In this document: in pieces, positions 26,683 to 36,000 of the stretch
How the letters are laid out: each line of letters begins with the position of its first letter
Numbering within the stretch: position 1 is the stretch's first letter
Assembly (NCBI GenBank): GCA_011523945.1
Contig: WTFU01000063.1
Location: forward strand, 55,720 to 119,719
Direction of reading: 5' to 3'
DNA from: Mariniblastus sp.
GTDB taxonomy: Bacteria > Planctomycetota > Planctomycetia > Pirellulales > Pirellulaceae
Length of the DNA: 64,000 bases
Program-made: the position numbers and the translations under genes
The notes under the pieces: generated by a model
The model's input: only the letters and a program-made list of their open reading frames with translations
Databases searched by the model: none
Told to the model about the DNA's origin: nothing

Positions 26683-27543
26683 ATGATTTACTTGATATTA
26701 CAAGTTGTATTCGCTTCGTCATTTACGCTGTTTATAAAATGGGCGCAAATTCGAAGGCAGGAAAATGTTATCACGATCGGAGCAATCAATTACATCGTAG
26801 CGGCAGTTTCTATCATCCCCGTCGTTTATGTTTCGAATCTATCTCCCGTATCTTTCGGCGCGATCTGGACGGGAGGCTCTATGGGCGCGGTTTATTTCAT
26901 CGCTTTCTTTTTTGCGATTTACTCGATTCGAAAAGTGGGTGCGTCAACGACGACAGTCGTCAGTGTCCTGTCAATTTTAATGCCGATTGGCTTCGCGGCT
27001 ATTGTTTGGCAGGAAAAACCGGATGCCGTACAGTCCATTGGAATTGGGATGGCGCTGTTAGCGTTGACACTAATCGGTGCTCAGAAAAATCCACATTCAA
27101 GCGATTTTGAAACGAAGTCTCGCTGGATGGTGCCGGTAGTTTTATTTGCGTTTTTTCTTTTATGTGGTTTCAGTCGCCTTTCACAGGAGGCTTTCAAACA
27201 CGTTAGTTCTCCCGAGCATCGCCCAACCTTTATTCTTGCTGCGTTTACAATCGCGGCAATTCCTTCGTTGATTGTGTTGATTTATGGGAGACGCATGCCA
27301 ACGCCCATGGAGTGGTTCATTGGGTTTTTGATGGGAATTTCTAATAATTTACAAACCTATTTTATTTTATTAGCCCTCCATTATTTTGAAGGCTTTATCG
27401 TTTTTCCCGTTACCAGCGCGGGAGGAATTGTCTTGACAACAATCGTCGCAACAGGCTTATTGAAGGAACAATTAAATAAGCGTACGTACGCCGGAATCGC
27501 AATCGCAGTCGTGTCGCTATTCCTCCTGTATTGGATGCCTTAG
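26683..27543 (+). CDS. EamA/DMT-family membrane transporter
   Basis: From the ATG at 26683 the product has 286 residues and begins in the first membrane segment (MIYLILQVVFASSFTLFIKW). The track start at 26539 adds 48 polar residues with no membrane character. About nine or ten hydrophobic segments follow, including VYFIAFFFAIYSI and FEGFIVFPVTSAGGIVLTTI; two half-repeats are as expected for EamA/drug-metabolite transporters. Substrate cannot be predicted; family members move amino acids, metabolites or nucleotide sugars. The stop is only eight bases from the convergent SDR stop. Confidence 0.85.
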   Translation: MIYLILQVVFASSFTLFIKWAQIRRQENVITIGAINYIVAAVSIIPVVYVSNLSPVSFGAIWTGGSMGAVYFIAFFFAIYSIRKVGASTTTVVSVLSILMPIGFAAIVWQEKPDAVQSIGIGMALLALTLIGAQKNPHSSDFETKSRWMVPVVLFAFFLLCGFSRLSQEAFKHVSSPEHRPTFILAAFTIAAIPSLIVLIYGRRMPTPMEWFIGFLMGISNNLQTYFILLALHYFEGFIVFPVTSAGGIVLTTIVATGLLKEQLNKRTYAGIAIAVVSLFLLYWMP

Positions 27544-27551
27544 AGCAAGGG

Positions 27552-28340
27552 TTACAGTGATTTGGTGCGACCACCATCAACTGGCAAATTGATGCCGTTG
27601 ATATAAGATGCCAGATCCGACGCGAGAAATGCGATCGCAGTCGCAACTTCACGAGGTTCTGCAAATCGTTTGGTTGGAATAGAGTTCTTCATTGCTTCAC
27701 TGACCGCGTCGGTAGTCTTGCCAGTTTTCTCGGCCTTGTTGGCGATGATCGTACTCAAACGCTCGGTTGCAGTCGCTCCCGGAAGAACATTGTTGACGGT
27801 AATGCCGAAGGAGCCGAGTTCGTTGGCCAGCGTTTTGGACCAACTGGCAACGGCGCCGCGGATTGTGTTAGAGACTCCGAGTCCATCGAGGGGTTGTTTT
27901 ACAGACGTTGAAATTACGTTGATGATCCGCCCAAAACCTGCCGCTTTCATCGCGGGCACGACCGCCTGCGCGAGCAAATGATTGCATTTAAGGTGTTGAG
28001 TAAATGCATTTTCGAATTCCGCCAAGGACGCACCAAAGATATCCCCGCCCGGAGGTCCCCCCGTATTGTTGACCAGAATGTGGAAAGCTGAAGAGCTATT
28101 CAGTTGTTTCTGAACCGTTTCGGCAACCGCCTCCGGATCTTGAAAGTCAGCAACCAAGAAGTGATGGGTCTGGCCATCCGGACAAGGTAATTCGTCTTTT
28201 GCTTGTAATAATCGCTGTTCGTTTCGAGCGACAAGTGTCACGTTAGCACCACACTGCGCAAGGACGATCGCCGAAGCCTTCCCGATTCCCTGCGTACTGC
28301 CGCAGACGAGTGCATTCTTATTTTTCAAGTCGATTTGCAT
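27552..28340 (-). CDS. Short-chain dehydrogenase/reductase without the usual Tyr/Lys pair
   Basis: The 262-residue protein has a normal SDR Rossmann start, GSTQGIGKA (residues 14-22), NNTGGPPGG at 91-99 in place of NNAG, and NVISTS with the Ser at about 144-146. At the place of the YxxxK catalytic motif the sequence is SNTIR (157-161), so Tyr is Ser and Lys is Arg. The flanks (GLGV before; GAVASWSKTLANELG after) align well, so this is not a frameshift. The C-terminus has the usual DVAT-type segment, ASYINGINLPVDGG. Close relatives with this same change exist as I recall, mostly annotated only as SDR oxidoreductases. It is divergent from the ACMSD-like gene with 81 bases between the starts. 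Confidence 0.88.
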   Translation of the reverse strand: MQIDLKNKNALVCGSTQGIGKASAIVLAQCGANVTLVARNEQRLLQAKDELPCPDGQTHHFLVADFQDPEAVAETVQKQLNSSSAFHILVNNTGGPPGGDIFGASLAEFENAFTQHLKCNHLLAQAVVPAMKAAGFGRIINVISTSVKQPLDGLGVSNTIRGAVASWSKTLANELGSFGITVNNVLPGATATERLSTIIANKAEKTGKTTDAVSEAMKNSIPTKRFAEPREVATAIAFLASDLASYINGINLPVDGGRTKSL

Positions 28341-28421
28341 TCAGATTCCTTTTTGTTGGTATATTTCATTGTACGGCATTTTCTAATACGCGTTCGAAAC
28401 GAAAGATATTCTGTAACCCCA

Positions 28422-29507
28422 ATGGATCGTAAACTTCGTATTAACGGGCATTCGCATTTGCTTCCTTATCCGGAAGAAATTCCGCAGTTTTTAAAAGACA
28501 ATGAAATCTTTTGGGTCGATCAGGACAAAAAGTACATGTTGCAAAAAGGCTGGAAGCGACCGGTAACGGATTCCAGTTTTTTTCTCGATGAAAAACTCGA
28601 ATGGATGGAACGTTACAAAATCGATCATGCCGTCGTCCTGAATCTATCGCAGTTGTACGGTAATGGCCTGCGTTTGGAAACCATGAAGAAAGCGTTGCGT
28701 TTCCAGAATGATTTCAACGCAAGAATACAGCGAGAAAACCCCTCTAAATTTACTTGCGGGTTTGTCGTTCATCCCGGATACGTCAATGGAGCGTTATGGG
28801 AAATACAGCGCTGCGTCGAAGAACTTGGATTGCGTTTACTTTGTCTGCCAACCCATTACATGGATACGATTGGTTCGTGGCAGTGCATTTTTGATGAAGA
28901 GAATGAAAAGATATTTGAGCTATGCAGTCGGTACAATTTAGCGGTCGAAGTTCATCCTTATGATGGAGAAAAATTCGTAAAGCTTGAAAATCGCGCTTGG
29001 AGGTTTCATTTGATTTGGATGTTAGCTCAGTGTGCGGATGCTTATCATTTTTTGACGCTCAATGGTTATCAGGATAAGTTTCCGGGCATGCGTGTTTGTT
29101 TTGCACACGGTGCGCAGCTAGCACAAATTAATTTGGGCCGGAGGATTCAGGGATTCGACGGCAGACCGGATTTATTTGAAGGAATGCAGCACCCTCGCAA
29201 GGCAGTTGGGCATAAAAACATATTCTTTGACACATTGGTTCACGATACCGGATCGCTAAAACTCTTAATTGAGAATCAAGGCACCAATCAGGTAATCTTA
29301 GGACTCGACGATCCCTATCCATTGGGAGAAATGGAATCCGAGCCGCAATCTTCCTATCCTGGAAAAATTCTCGATCTTGCCATTGAAAGAGAAATTGTTA
29401 ACGAGTCGGAGTATGACGCGATTTGGTCTCAAAACGTAATTCAATGGCTTTGCGGCGACGACCAGGTCGAAAAAAAGCGACTCGTCGATCGAATTTTGTC
29501 TGTTTAA
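28422..29507 (+). CDS. Amidohydrolase, aminocarboxymuconate-semialdehyde decarboxylase (ACMSD)-like
   Basis: The ATG at 28422 gives 361 residues; the track's earlier start only adds 29 unlike residues. Metal ligands of ACMSD can be placed: HSH (His10, His12), EVHPY (His178) and GLDDPYPLGE (Asp296). FAHGAQ gives the catalytic His229, and FDGRPDLFEG gives Arg248, matching the FAHG and RPDL regions of known ACMSD. The enzyme decarboxylates 2-amino-3-carboxymuconate 6-semialdehyde in the kynurenine/3-hydroxyanthranilate route. Genes for the next two steps lie 1.2 kb away at 30689 and 32170. It is cytoplasmic and shares a short divergent promoter region with the SDR. Confidence 0.85.
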   Translation: MDRKLRINGHSHLLPYPEEIPQFLKDNEIFWVDQDKKYMLQKGWKRPVTDSSFFLDEKLEWMERYKIDHAVVLNLSQLYGNGLRLETMKKALRFQNDFNARIQRENPSKFTCGFVVHPGYVNGALWEIQRCVEELGLRLLCLPTHYMDTIGSWQCIFDEENEKIFELCSRYNLAVEVHPYDGEKFVKLENRAWRFHLIWMLAQCADAYHFLTLNGYQDKFPGMRVCFAHGAQLAQINLGRRIQGFDGRPDLFEGMQHPRKAVGHKNIFFDTLVHDTGSLKLLIENQGTNQVILGLDDPYPLGEMESEPQSSYPGKILDLAIEREIVNESEYDAIWSQNVIQWLCGDDQVEKKRLVDRILSV

Positions 29508-29624
29508 TGGATAGGCATTTACGCACAGGCTTCGTCTTAATTATTTCTCCATCGACCGCTCAATTGCTTGTCTGCGTTTGATTTTTGAAAGAAAATCAAC
29601 TGTCCTGATAGGAGCGAGTGAACG

Positions 29625-30653
29625 ATGAAACGATCCAGTAATTCGGTTTCACCAACAGCCGGCGGCCATACGGATCGTCTCTCCAGTCCCAGCTTACCGA
29701 ATCAGGTAAGGGAACGGCCTGATGCCAAAAGGTACGCCCGTTATAAATCGGTGATCGATTGCCTTTGTCGACGCGAACGGTTTTGTTTGTCCAACATTAA
29801 AACGGCGTGCTATCCCGAACAACCCGGGTTCGTAACACGGATTGTCAATGACTTGGTGAACTCCGGTTGGGTAATCAGGGAGTCCAAGGGCGGAAACAAA
29901 TTCCATTGGAACCCAAGTCGAACATTTTCTCCGATTCGCTGGATTGACGAAAAAATATTCGGGTCACAAATCAAGGTTTCGCCCAAGGCCGGTCGCCCGC
30001 GTGAGCGGTTGCTGCATCAGGGAGCCGCGTTGTTATCAAATTCAGAATTGCTCGCCATTCTTATTCGCAGTGGTCGACCGGGAGAATCAGCGGTTGCTGC
30101 AGGCCAAAAAATTGCGAAAGAGTTTGATGGTCGATTAGAAGCTCTGCCAGAAGCAGGCCGTGGTGAGCTAAAGTCAATCAGTTGTGCTGTTGAAAAAACA
30201 GCCTATTGTCAGATGATGGCCGGTATCGAGTTAGGGCGAAGAATCGCCGCACTTTCAGATAAGAAATTAACCGTCCGAATCAATTCAAGCGAGGAGGCAA
30301 TCGCTTTTTGTGAGCGTTTCTTTCAACGGCTTGTCCTAGACCGAAAGCAGGAAGAGTTTCATATCGTCACTTTAGATACAAAAAATCAGGTAATCGATAC
30401 TCACCAAATTACGGTTGGAACACTTGATGCGAGTCTTGTGCATCCCCGGGAGGTTTTTCGTGCTGCCATTAAGGATGCGGCTTCGTCTGTTATTCTCGTT
30501 CACAATCATCCGTCAGGCGATCCCACACCCAGCAAACAAGACATGGCAGTTACTCGTCGGATAACGGAATCGGGCGAACTAATCGGAATCGAAGTTCTCG
30601 ATCACATTGTTCTTGGAAAAAACGGATCAATTAGTATTCAAGCCTCCACTTGA
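29625..30653 (+). CDS. radC: RadC-family protein with an N-terminal winged-helix-like extension
   Basis: The 342-residue product carries the RadC/UPF0758 region from about residue 125: RPRERLLHQGAALLSNSELLAILI (helix-hairpin-helix part) and the JAB/MPN metal site HNHPSGDPTPSKQD near residue 295. Canonical RadC has about 220 residues, so roughly 110 extra residues precede it. In these, FCLSNIKTACYPEQPGFVTR followed by IVNDLVNSGWVIRES looks like a winged helix-turn-helix. RadC proteins are linked to DNA repair or to accessory islands, but their biochemical role is unsettled. AGGAGCGAG lies in front of the ATG. The gene splits a set of otherwise related catabolic genes. Confidence 0.85.
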   Translation: MKRSSNSVSPTAGGHTDRLSSPSLPNQVRERPDAKRYARYKSVIDCLCRRERFCLSNIKTACYPEQPGFVTRIVNDLVNSGWVIRESKGGNKFHWNPSRTFSPIRWIDEKIFGSQIKVSPKAGRPRERLLHQGAALLSNSELLAILIRSGRPGESAVAAGQKIAKEFDGRLEALPEAGRGELKSISCAVEKTAYCQMMAGIELGRRIAALSDKKLTVRINSSEEAIAFCERFFQRLVLDRKQEEFHIVTLDTKNQVIDTHQITVGTLDASLVHPREVFRAAIKDAASSVILVHNHPSGDPTPSKQDMAVTRRITESGELIGIEVLDHIVLGKNGSISIQAST

Positions 30654-30688
30654 TTGACTTTGCAGCAAATCAATGTGTGCCACCGCGA

Positions 30689-32152
30689 CTAATCTTCAAA
30701 CGCGATGCAAATATTTTTTGGTTCAGTGAAAAACCGAAGCGCCTCATGACCACCTTCCCGTCCGACACCGGAGTGTTTGGTGCCCCCAAAAGGAGTACGA
30801 AGGTCACGCATCAACCAAGTGTTAATCCAGACAACACCACAGTCAATTTTTTTCGAAAGTCGCATCGTACGATCCAGATCTTTTGTCCAGATCGTCGCCG
30901 ATAAACCGTACTTTACGTCGTTTGCCATCGCAATTAATTCTTCTTCATTATCGAACGGCATGAGAGTGACGACGGGGCCAAAAATTTCTTCCTGGTTTAA
31001 ACGGCAATGGTTGTTTTGAACTTCAATGACAGTTGGTTCGATGTAAAAGCCTTGCTCGTATCCTTCGACAACTGCGGGTTTACCTCCACAGAGGATGGAA
31101 GCCTCGGCTGGATCAATTTCGTCAAGATAAGAAAGTACTTTTCGATAATGGTCACCCGATACCATGGCCCCGATTGCAGTTTCCTCGTTTGCTGGATGGC
31201 TAACGGTGAGTTGACCGGTACGCGAAACTAAGTCGGATTTAAATCTTTCATAGATACTGGACTCCACAAAAATACGGGATCCGCAAAGACAAATTTGGCC
31301 CTGATTTGCAAAAGAAGAATGGATTGTTGTTTCCAAAGCGCGTTCGTAATTGCAATCGGCAAAAATAATATTGGGATTTTTACCACCCAGTTCGAGTGAG
31401 AGTTTTTTGAATTTGGGAGCAACAATTCGCGCGACGTGTTCACCGGTAGTTGTGCCACCGGTAAACGAAATTGCTTTAATTTTTTCATGTTCAAGAATCG
31501 CTTGTCCTGCACGAGTACCTTCGCCTTGAATGATATTAAGCACGCCTGCTGGGAGGCCTGCTTGATTGCATAACTCACCAAGCATCGCTGCTGTTCGAGG
31601 GGTCAATTCGCTTGGTTTCGCGATGACACAGTTCCCGGCTGCTAGTGCGGGAGCAATTTTCCAGGTAAATAAATAGAGCGGTAGATTCCAAGGGGAAATG
31701 CAACCGACCAACCCGAGCGGCTGACGCAATGTAAAATTAATCGCGTTTTGTCCTACGCTTTCGTGGGATTCACTCGCAAATTGCGTAATCGCGTTTGCGA
31801 AAAAATGAAAATTACTCGCTGCGCGAGGAATTTCGATCGCGCGTGCTCTGCTAATCGGTTTACCGCTATCTTCGCTTTCGGCAATGGCGAGCGATTCAAG
31901 GTTTTCTTCGATTAGGTCACCGATCTTGCTCAATATACGAGATCGCTTATCTAGTGTTGATTCGCTCCATTGCGGGAGTGCATTGGTAGCGGTGATGACC
32001 GCATGCTCGACATCTTGCTCTGTTGAGTTGGCAATCTTGCCCAGCAGTGTGCCATCAGCTGGATTGATGTTCTCAAGCCAGTCGCCACTTACGGGATCGG
32101 AATATTTGCCGTTAATAAAATTGATGGTGTTAGTAGAGTTCGCTTGATTCAT
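30689..32152 (-). CDS. Aldehyde dehydrogenase, 2-aminomuconate/2-hydroxymuconate-semialdehyde type
   Basis: The 487-residue NAD-dependent enzyme has GCISPWNLPLYLFTWKIAPA (residues 150-169) with the conserved Asn, KPSELTP, catalytic Glu254 in LELGGKNPN, and nucleophile Cys288 in FANQGQICLCGSR. The segment PWNLPLYLFTWKIAPALAAGN and the 487-residue length fit the ALDH8/2-hydroxymuconic semialdehyde dehydrogenase branch, which oxidises 2-aminomuconate semialdehyde to 2-aminomuconate. It follows the RidA gene by 17 bases, an operon spacing. In context the substrate should be the product of the ACMSD-like enzyme at 28422. It converges on radC with 35 bases between. Confidence 0.88.
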   Translation of the reverse strand: MNQANSTNTINFINGKYSDPVSGDWLENINPADGTLLGKIANSTEQDVEHAVITATNALPQWSESTLDKRSRILSKIGDLIEENLESLAIAESEDSGKPISRARAIEIPRAASNFHFFANAITQFASESHESVGQNAINFTLRQPLGLVGCISPWNLPLYLFTWKIAPALAAGNCVIAKPSELTPRTAAMLGELCNQAGLPAGVLNIIQGEGTRAGQAILEHEKIKAISFTGGTTTGEHVARIVAPKFKKLSLELGGKNPNIIFADCNYERALETTIHSSFANQGQICLCGSRIFVESSIYERFKSDLVSRTGQLTVSHPANEETAIGAMVSGDHYRKVLSYLDEIDPAEASILCGGKPAVVEGYEQGFYIEPTVIEVQNNHCRLNQEEIFGPVVTLMPFDNEEELIAMANDVKYGLSATIWTKDLDRTMRLSKKIDCGVVWINTWLMRDLRTPFGGTKHSGVGREGGHEALRFFTEPKNICIAFED

Positions 32153-32169
32153 CGAAACGCCATTGATGG

Positions 32170-32586
32170 TTAGTTTTGCGGGCAGTAGGCCATGGCTTTG
32201 ATTTCAATTTTTAAATCCGGGTGAGGCAATTGGTGTGCTGAGATGGTCGTTCTGGCTGGGCCTGAAGTGGCTGCAAAGAATTCTCCATAGACCTCGTTAT
32301 ATCCGGGGAAGTCGTCCATGTTGACGAGGAAGGTAGTGACATCGACAACGTCTTCAAGCGTTGCACCGATTTCAGCCAGATAGTCTTGAATATTTTCTAA
32401 CACGGCGCGGGTTTGTTTGCGAATGTCGTAGATCTTTTCCCCTTCAATGATTTCCATCCCTTCGATGGAGTTGTCTTTACGTCGAGAGCTAGTGCCGGAA
32501 AGGAATACAAAATCGCCGGCACGCTTAAGGTGCGGGTAAGCCCCCAAAGGCTTGGCTTTGTCTTCGAATGTCTTGTTGTTTTTCAT
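32170..32586 (-). CDS. RidA-family protein, 2-aminomuconate deaminase-like
   Basis: The 138-residue protein has the RidA/YjgF/UK114 fold, with [20 protein letters not shown] carrying the conserved Arg. Its start differs from general Rid[21 protein letters not shown] then [10 protein letters not shown] fits the 2-aminomuconate deaminase group (AmnD/NbaF) as I remember it, where the enzyme releases ammonia to give 2-oxalocrotonate. [22 protein letters not shown] also fits that group. It is the first gene of a two-gene operon with the ALDH. If the reading is right, three consecutive steps after 3-hydroxyanthranilate ring opening are encoded within 4.2 kb. Confidence 0.82.
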   Translation of the reverse strand: MKNNKTFEDKAKPLGAYPHLKRAGDFVFLSGTSSRRKDNSIEGMEIIEGEKIYDIRKQTRAVLENIQDYLAEIGATLEDVVDVTTFLVNMDDFPGYNEVYGEFFAATSGPARTTISAHQLPHPDLKIEIKAMAYCPQN

Positions 32587-33065
32587 GAAACTTGTTTGAT
32601 TATCAAAATTGAACAGGTAGAGCCTAAGTCCGACAAGGTAAGGTGATCAACCGCACCCTATCAGATAGGCTTAGTTAAATAGCAGCCTTTCTGGCGCCAA
32701 TAGACAAATAAAATTAAATAGATTTGAAATGTAATTTTCTCTAGTTAGTGTCCGTTTAAAATAACTTTGGCTTTAATAGTAGCAGTTGAAAAAGCTTCAA
32801 GCGAGCCAACCAACAAAGAGGCAGCTGGTGGATGATGCAGCCAAGAACATAATGCAATGGACAATGTTCAGCTTCAATTCAACGGATACAACTGCGGATA
32901 ATTAGCCGATTGGAAAAAACGGATAATAGCTGTGTGCGCTATAAAATACTTGGCCGCAAAAGTGGCGCGCATTGACGAATGATACTACTATTGTCGCCAA
33001 CCAAAGGTATTTTTCGAACTGGAAATAGAGCGGGTCGAATCCATGCCGGCTTTTATATCACCAAA
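32587..33065. other. Intergenic region between RidA and the S9 peptidase gene
   Basis: This 479-base stretch lies upstream of the RidA start and downstream of the S9 stop. It should contain the promoter of the RidA-ALDH operon. I see AT-rich patches but no convincing -35/-10 pair, hairpin terminator or RNA. The track ORF at 32979-33278 runs into the S9 gene antisense and is not supported. Confidence 0.4.
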
Positions 33066-36000
33066 CTACTTTGCTTCCTGCTTTGGCTCAGTCTTGGGTT
33101 CCATCAGCTCCAAGCCGAATTTTTTACCCTTGTCGACACCTGGAACGCCGTAGGCCATCCATTCCGGTTCCGGTGCGTCCATCAGATAAAAATCAAAGAA
33201 CTGTTGCATTCGAATGGCAAAATCTTTCCGGTTGGCATCGCTCATTACCCAGTGCGGGTCTCCATTGTAGTTGAGTAACCACGCTGGTTGTTCAAGTCGT
33301 CGTAATGCAACAAATAGTTCGATGCCTTGATACCACGGAACTGCACCATCGCGATCGTTATGAAGGATCAACAACGGTGTATTGATTTTATCAGCAAAAA
33401 ATAGAGGCGAGTTCGCAATGTACTTATCACGTGCTGACCAAAGATCGGCTCCAATTCGAGATTGAGTTCGCTCGTATTGGAACATTCTGCTCATTCCACT
33501 GGACCAGCGAATCCCACCGTAGGCGCTGGTCATATTGCTAACGGGTGCTCCCGATTCTGCACAGGCAAACATGTCTGTTTGCGTTACCAGATAGGCGGTT
33601 TGGTAGCCTCCCCAGCTGTGTCCCTGCATACCAATCTTTTCGGGATTAATAAAACCCTGTTCAACAATTGATTTCACACCGGGCAGCACAGCGTTAGCAG
33701 CGCTTGGGCCCGGTTCGCCGGTCTTGTATGGGATATCGGGAATGAAAACGACGTAACCACGACTAACATAAAAGCTGTGATTGATGATCGATCGACCCGC
33801 AGCCGGTGTGTAATAAGCATGAAGGTTATCTGAGTTTCGTTCGTAGAAATAAACCATCATCGGGTATTTCTTTTTGGGATCGAATCCATCGGGTTTGATC
33901 AGAATGCCGTCAAGAGGTTGCCCATCCGTCGCTTTCCAGTGAACCAATTCAGCAGAACCCCAGCGGTAATTTTTTTGCTGCGGATTGATGTCAGTGATCC
34001 GGTAGATTTTTTTGAATGCCGTGGTGCTAGACCATAAATCCGGGCAGCGTCTGAATGTACTGCGACTGAAAATCACATCATTTGCATTTTTGGATTTGCT
34101 CAAACCGGAGAGTCGCTCATCAAGCATCATCAGCCGCTTTAATTTTGGACTCACTAGTTCTCCACTGGTTTTTGCACTGTCGCCAGAAGGTTCGCTGAGC
34201 GTGAGTTGATAGAAACCGCTTGCTTTTGTTTCGTCATCAAATGCCGACAGCATCAAAGTCTGGTTGGGCGAAACCGCGCGAAGTTCGCGATCAAGTCGCT
34301 GATAGCGAAAACGAATTTTTTCCTTCCGCCCAAGATTGTTGGTAACACAAACGGGCGAATCTTGACCGGTTGGATCGACCAGCCAAATATCGTAACGATC
34401 ATAGATCATTAATCCGGCATCATTCTCCAGCCAACCGGCGGCGCCATACGCGCGGGCGAGCGAAGGAGTGTCGTGCAGTTCATTTTGGAGTGGGTGCGGA
34501 ATTCCTTGACTTATTTCCACCGGTTCGCGATTTTTTCCGGTTGAAATGGAATACCATTTTCTCGCTTCGGCGTCGAACCAAGTTACAAACTGTCCATCAG
34601 GCGAAAGCGTTCCACTGAACTTACTTTTTTCGATGATTGTCTCTACAACACCGGAATCGAGATTGATCAAATAGGTATCTGAAAACCCTGGAACATCCCA
34701 GGAAAGCATTTTTCGATACGGCATGTTGGAGGTTCCAACGACCAGATTGGAAGGAGATCGCGAGTCGATCCGAACGTCTGGGATTTTGAGAGTTGCCAAC
34801 TGAATCAGTTTTTTTGACTTGATGTTATAAACAGCGCGGTAGTTTCGCCGCCGTTCGCGTTCAGCTTGAATCAGTTGTTGAGTTTGAAGGAGTGGGTCTT
34901 GCCAATGCCAAACGTCGAGTTTCGCTTTGGCAGGTTCCGGTTTAGCGGAATCGCTATCTTCCTTTTTGCCCTGTCCTTTTCGCTCTTTCAATACTGTTTC
35001 GGGAATCGGGGCAGTGTCAAAAAATAATCGTTGCCCGTTTTCACTGAATATGGGGTTAGTGCCGGTCGAAATCCACCATCCGACAGGAAGTCCAACGCTA
35101 GACTCGGCTGCAACTTTGGTTGCAGTTTTTTGACCTGACTTCCAATGAAATAAAGCCCAACCAGGGGTCTTTGATTTGTAGTCGTCGCGGTTTGAAAGGA
35201 AGGCGATTTGGTTACCGGCGTCACTGAAAGTGAGTTGTTTGTATTCGCCCTTTCCGTGAAGTAAGACCTGTGCTTCAAGTGATTTTAGATTGACAAGAAA
35301 TACCCCATCGGCTGCAGGCAGTGACTTGGTGCTATTTTTGGTCGCTTTCGATTGCGCTGGTTTAGAGGAATTCGTTGCCTCAACAGAAGTGGAATACGCT
35401 AACATCGTTCCTTGCTTATCAAACTGAAACTGCACCACGTTAGGAAACGTTTGTTCGGTGCCGGTTCTCAGGTCGTGAAGAACTAAAGTCGTACCCGGGT
35501 TTTTCTTTTTGTTGTTTTTATTTTCGGCCTCTGTAGTTTTTGGTTTTTTCGCTTCAGGTTTTTTTGCCGGTGCAGGTTTGGCTTTACTGGTTACCGGCGG
35601 CGTAGCTAATGGGTCTGCAGGTCGTTTCTTGAGATTTTTCTTGCGGGTTGGTTTTTTTAGACCAGCCTCGGTAACTTCGTAGGTTTCGACGACTTTGGAA
35701 ACCTGCTGTTTAACAGACTTTCGATCAATCGGCTTGTTGTGGAGGTAGGCTATCCAGTTGCCATTTTCTTCAGGCACTTTAAAGGATGACACACGGTCAA
35801 TGGATGTTCGTTTTCCAGTGGCCAAATCCATGATTTCGATAATGGTTCCCGGCAATTGGTCAGCAGGAACCTTCGCTTTTTTGAGCGACGCTATTTTTTC
35901 AGAGTCAGGTGCGACCCGATAAATGACAAATTTCGAATCAAATGTGAACTTCGCTCCGCTCCCTCGTGGAATGGAATATTCTTTAGTGGTTCGATTCTGG

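Noticed and set aside
28335-28421. 29-residue upstream extension of the ACMSD-like ORF
   Set aside because: It overlaps the SDR start region on the other strand and does not resemble the family; MDRKLRINGHSHLLP is the natural start.
32979-33278. Plus-strand ORF of 99 codons with a hydrophobic segment (LLCFLLWLSLGFHQL)
   Set aside because: It runs mostly antisense into the well-supported S9 peptidase gene and has no ribosome site or recognisable family.
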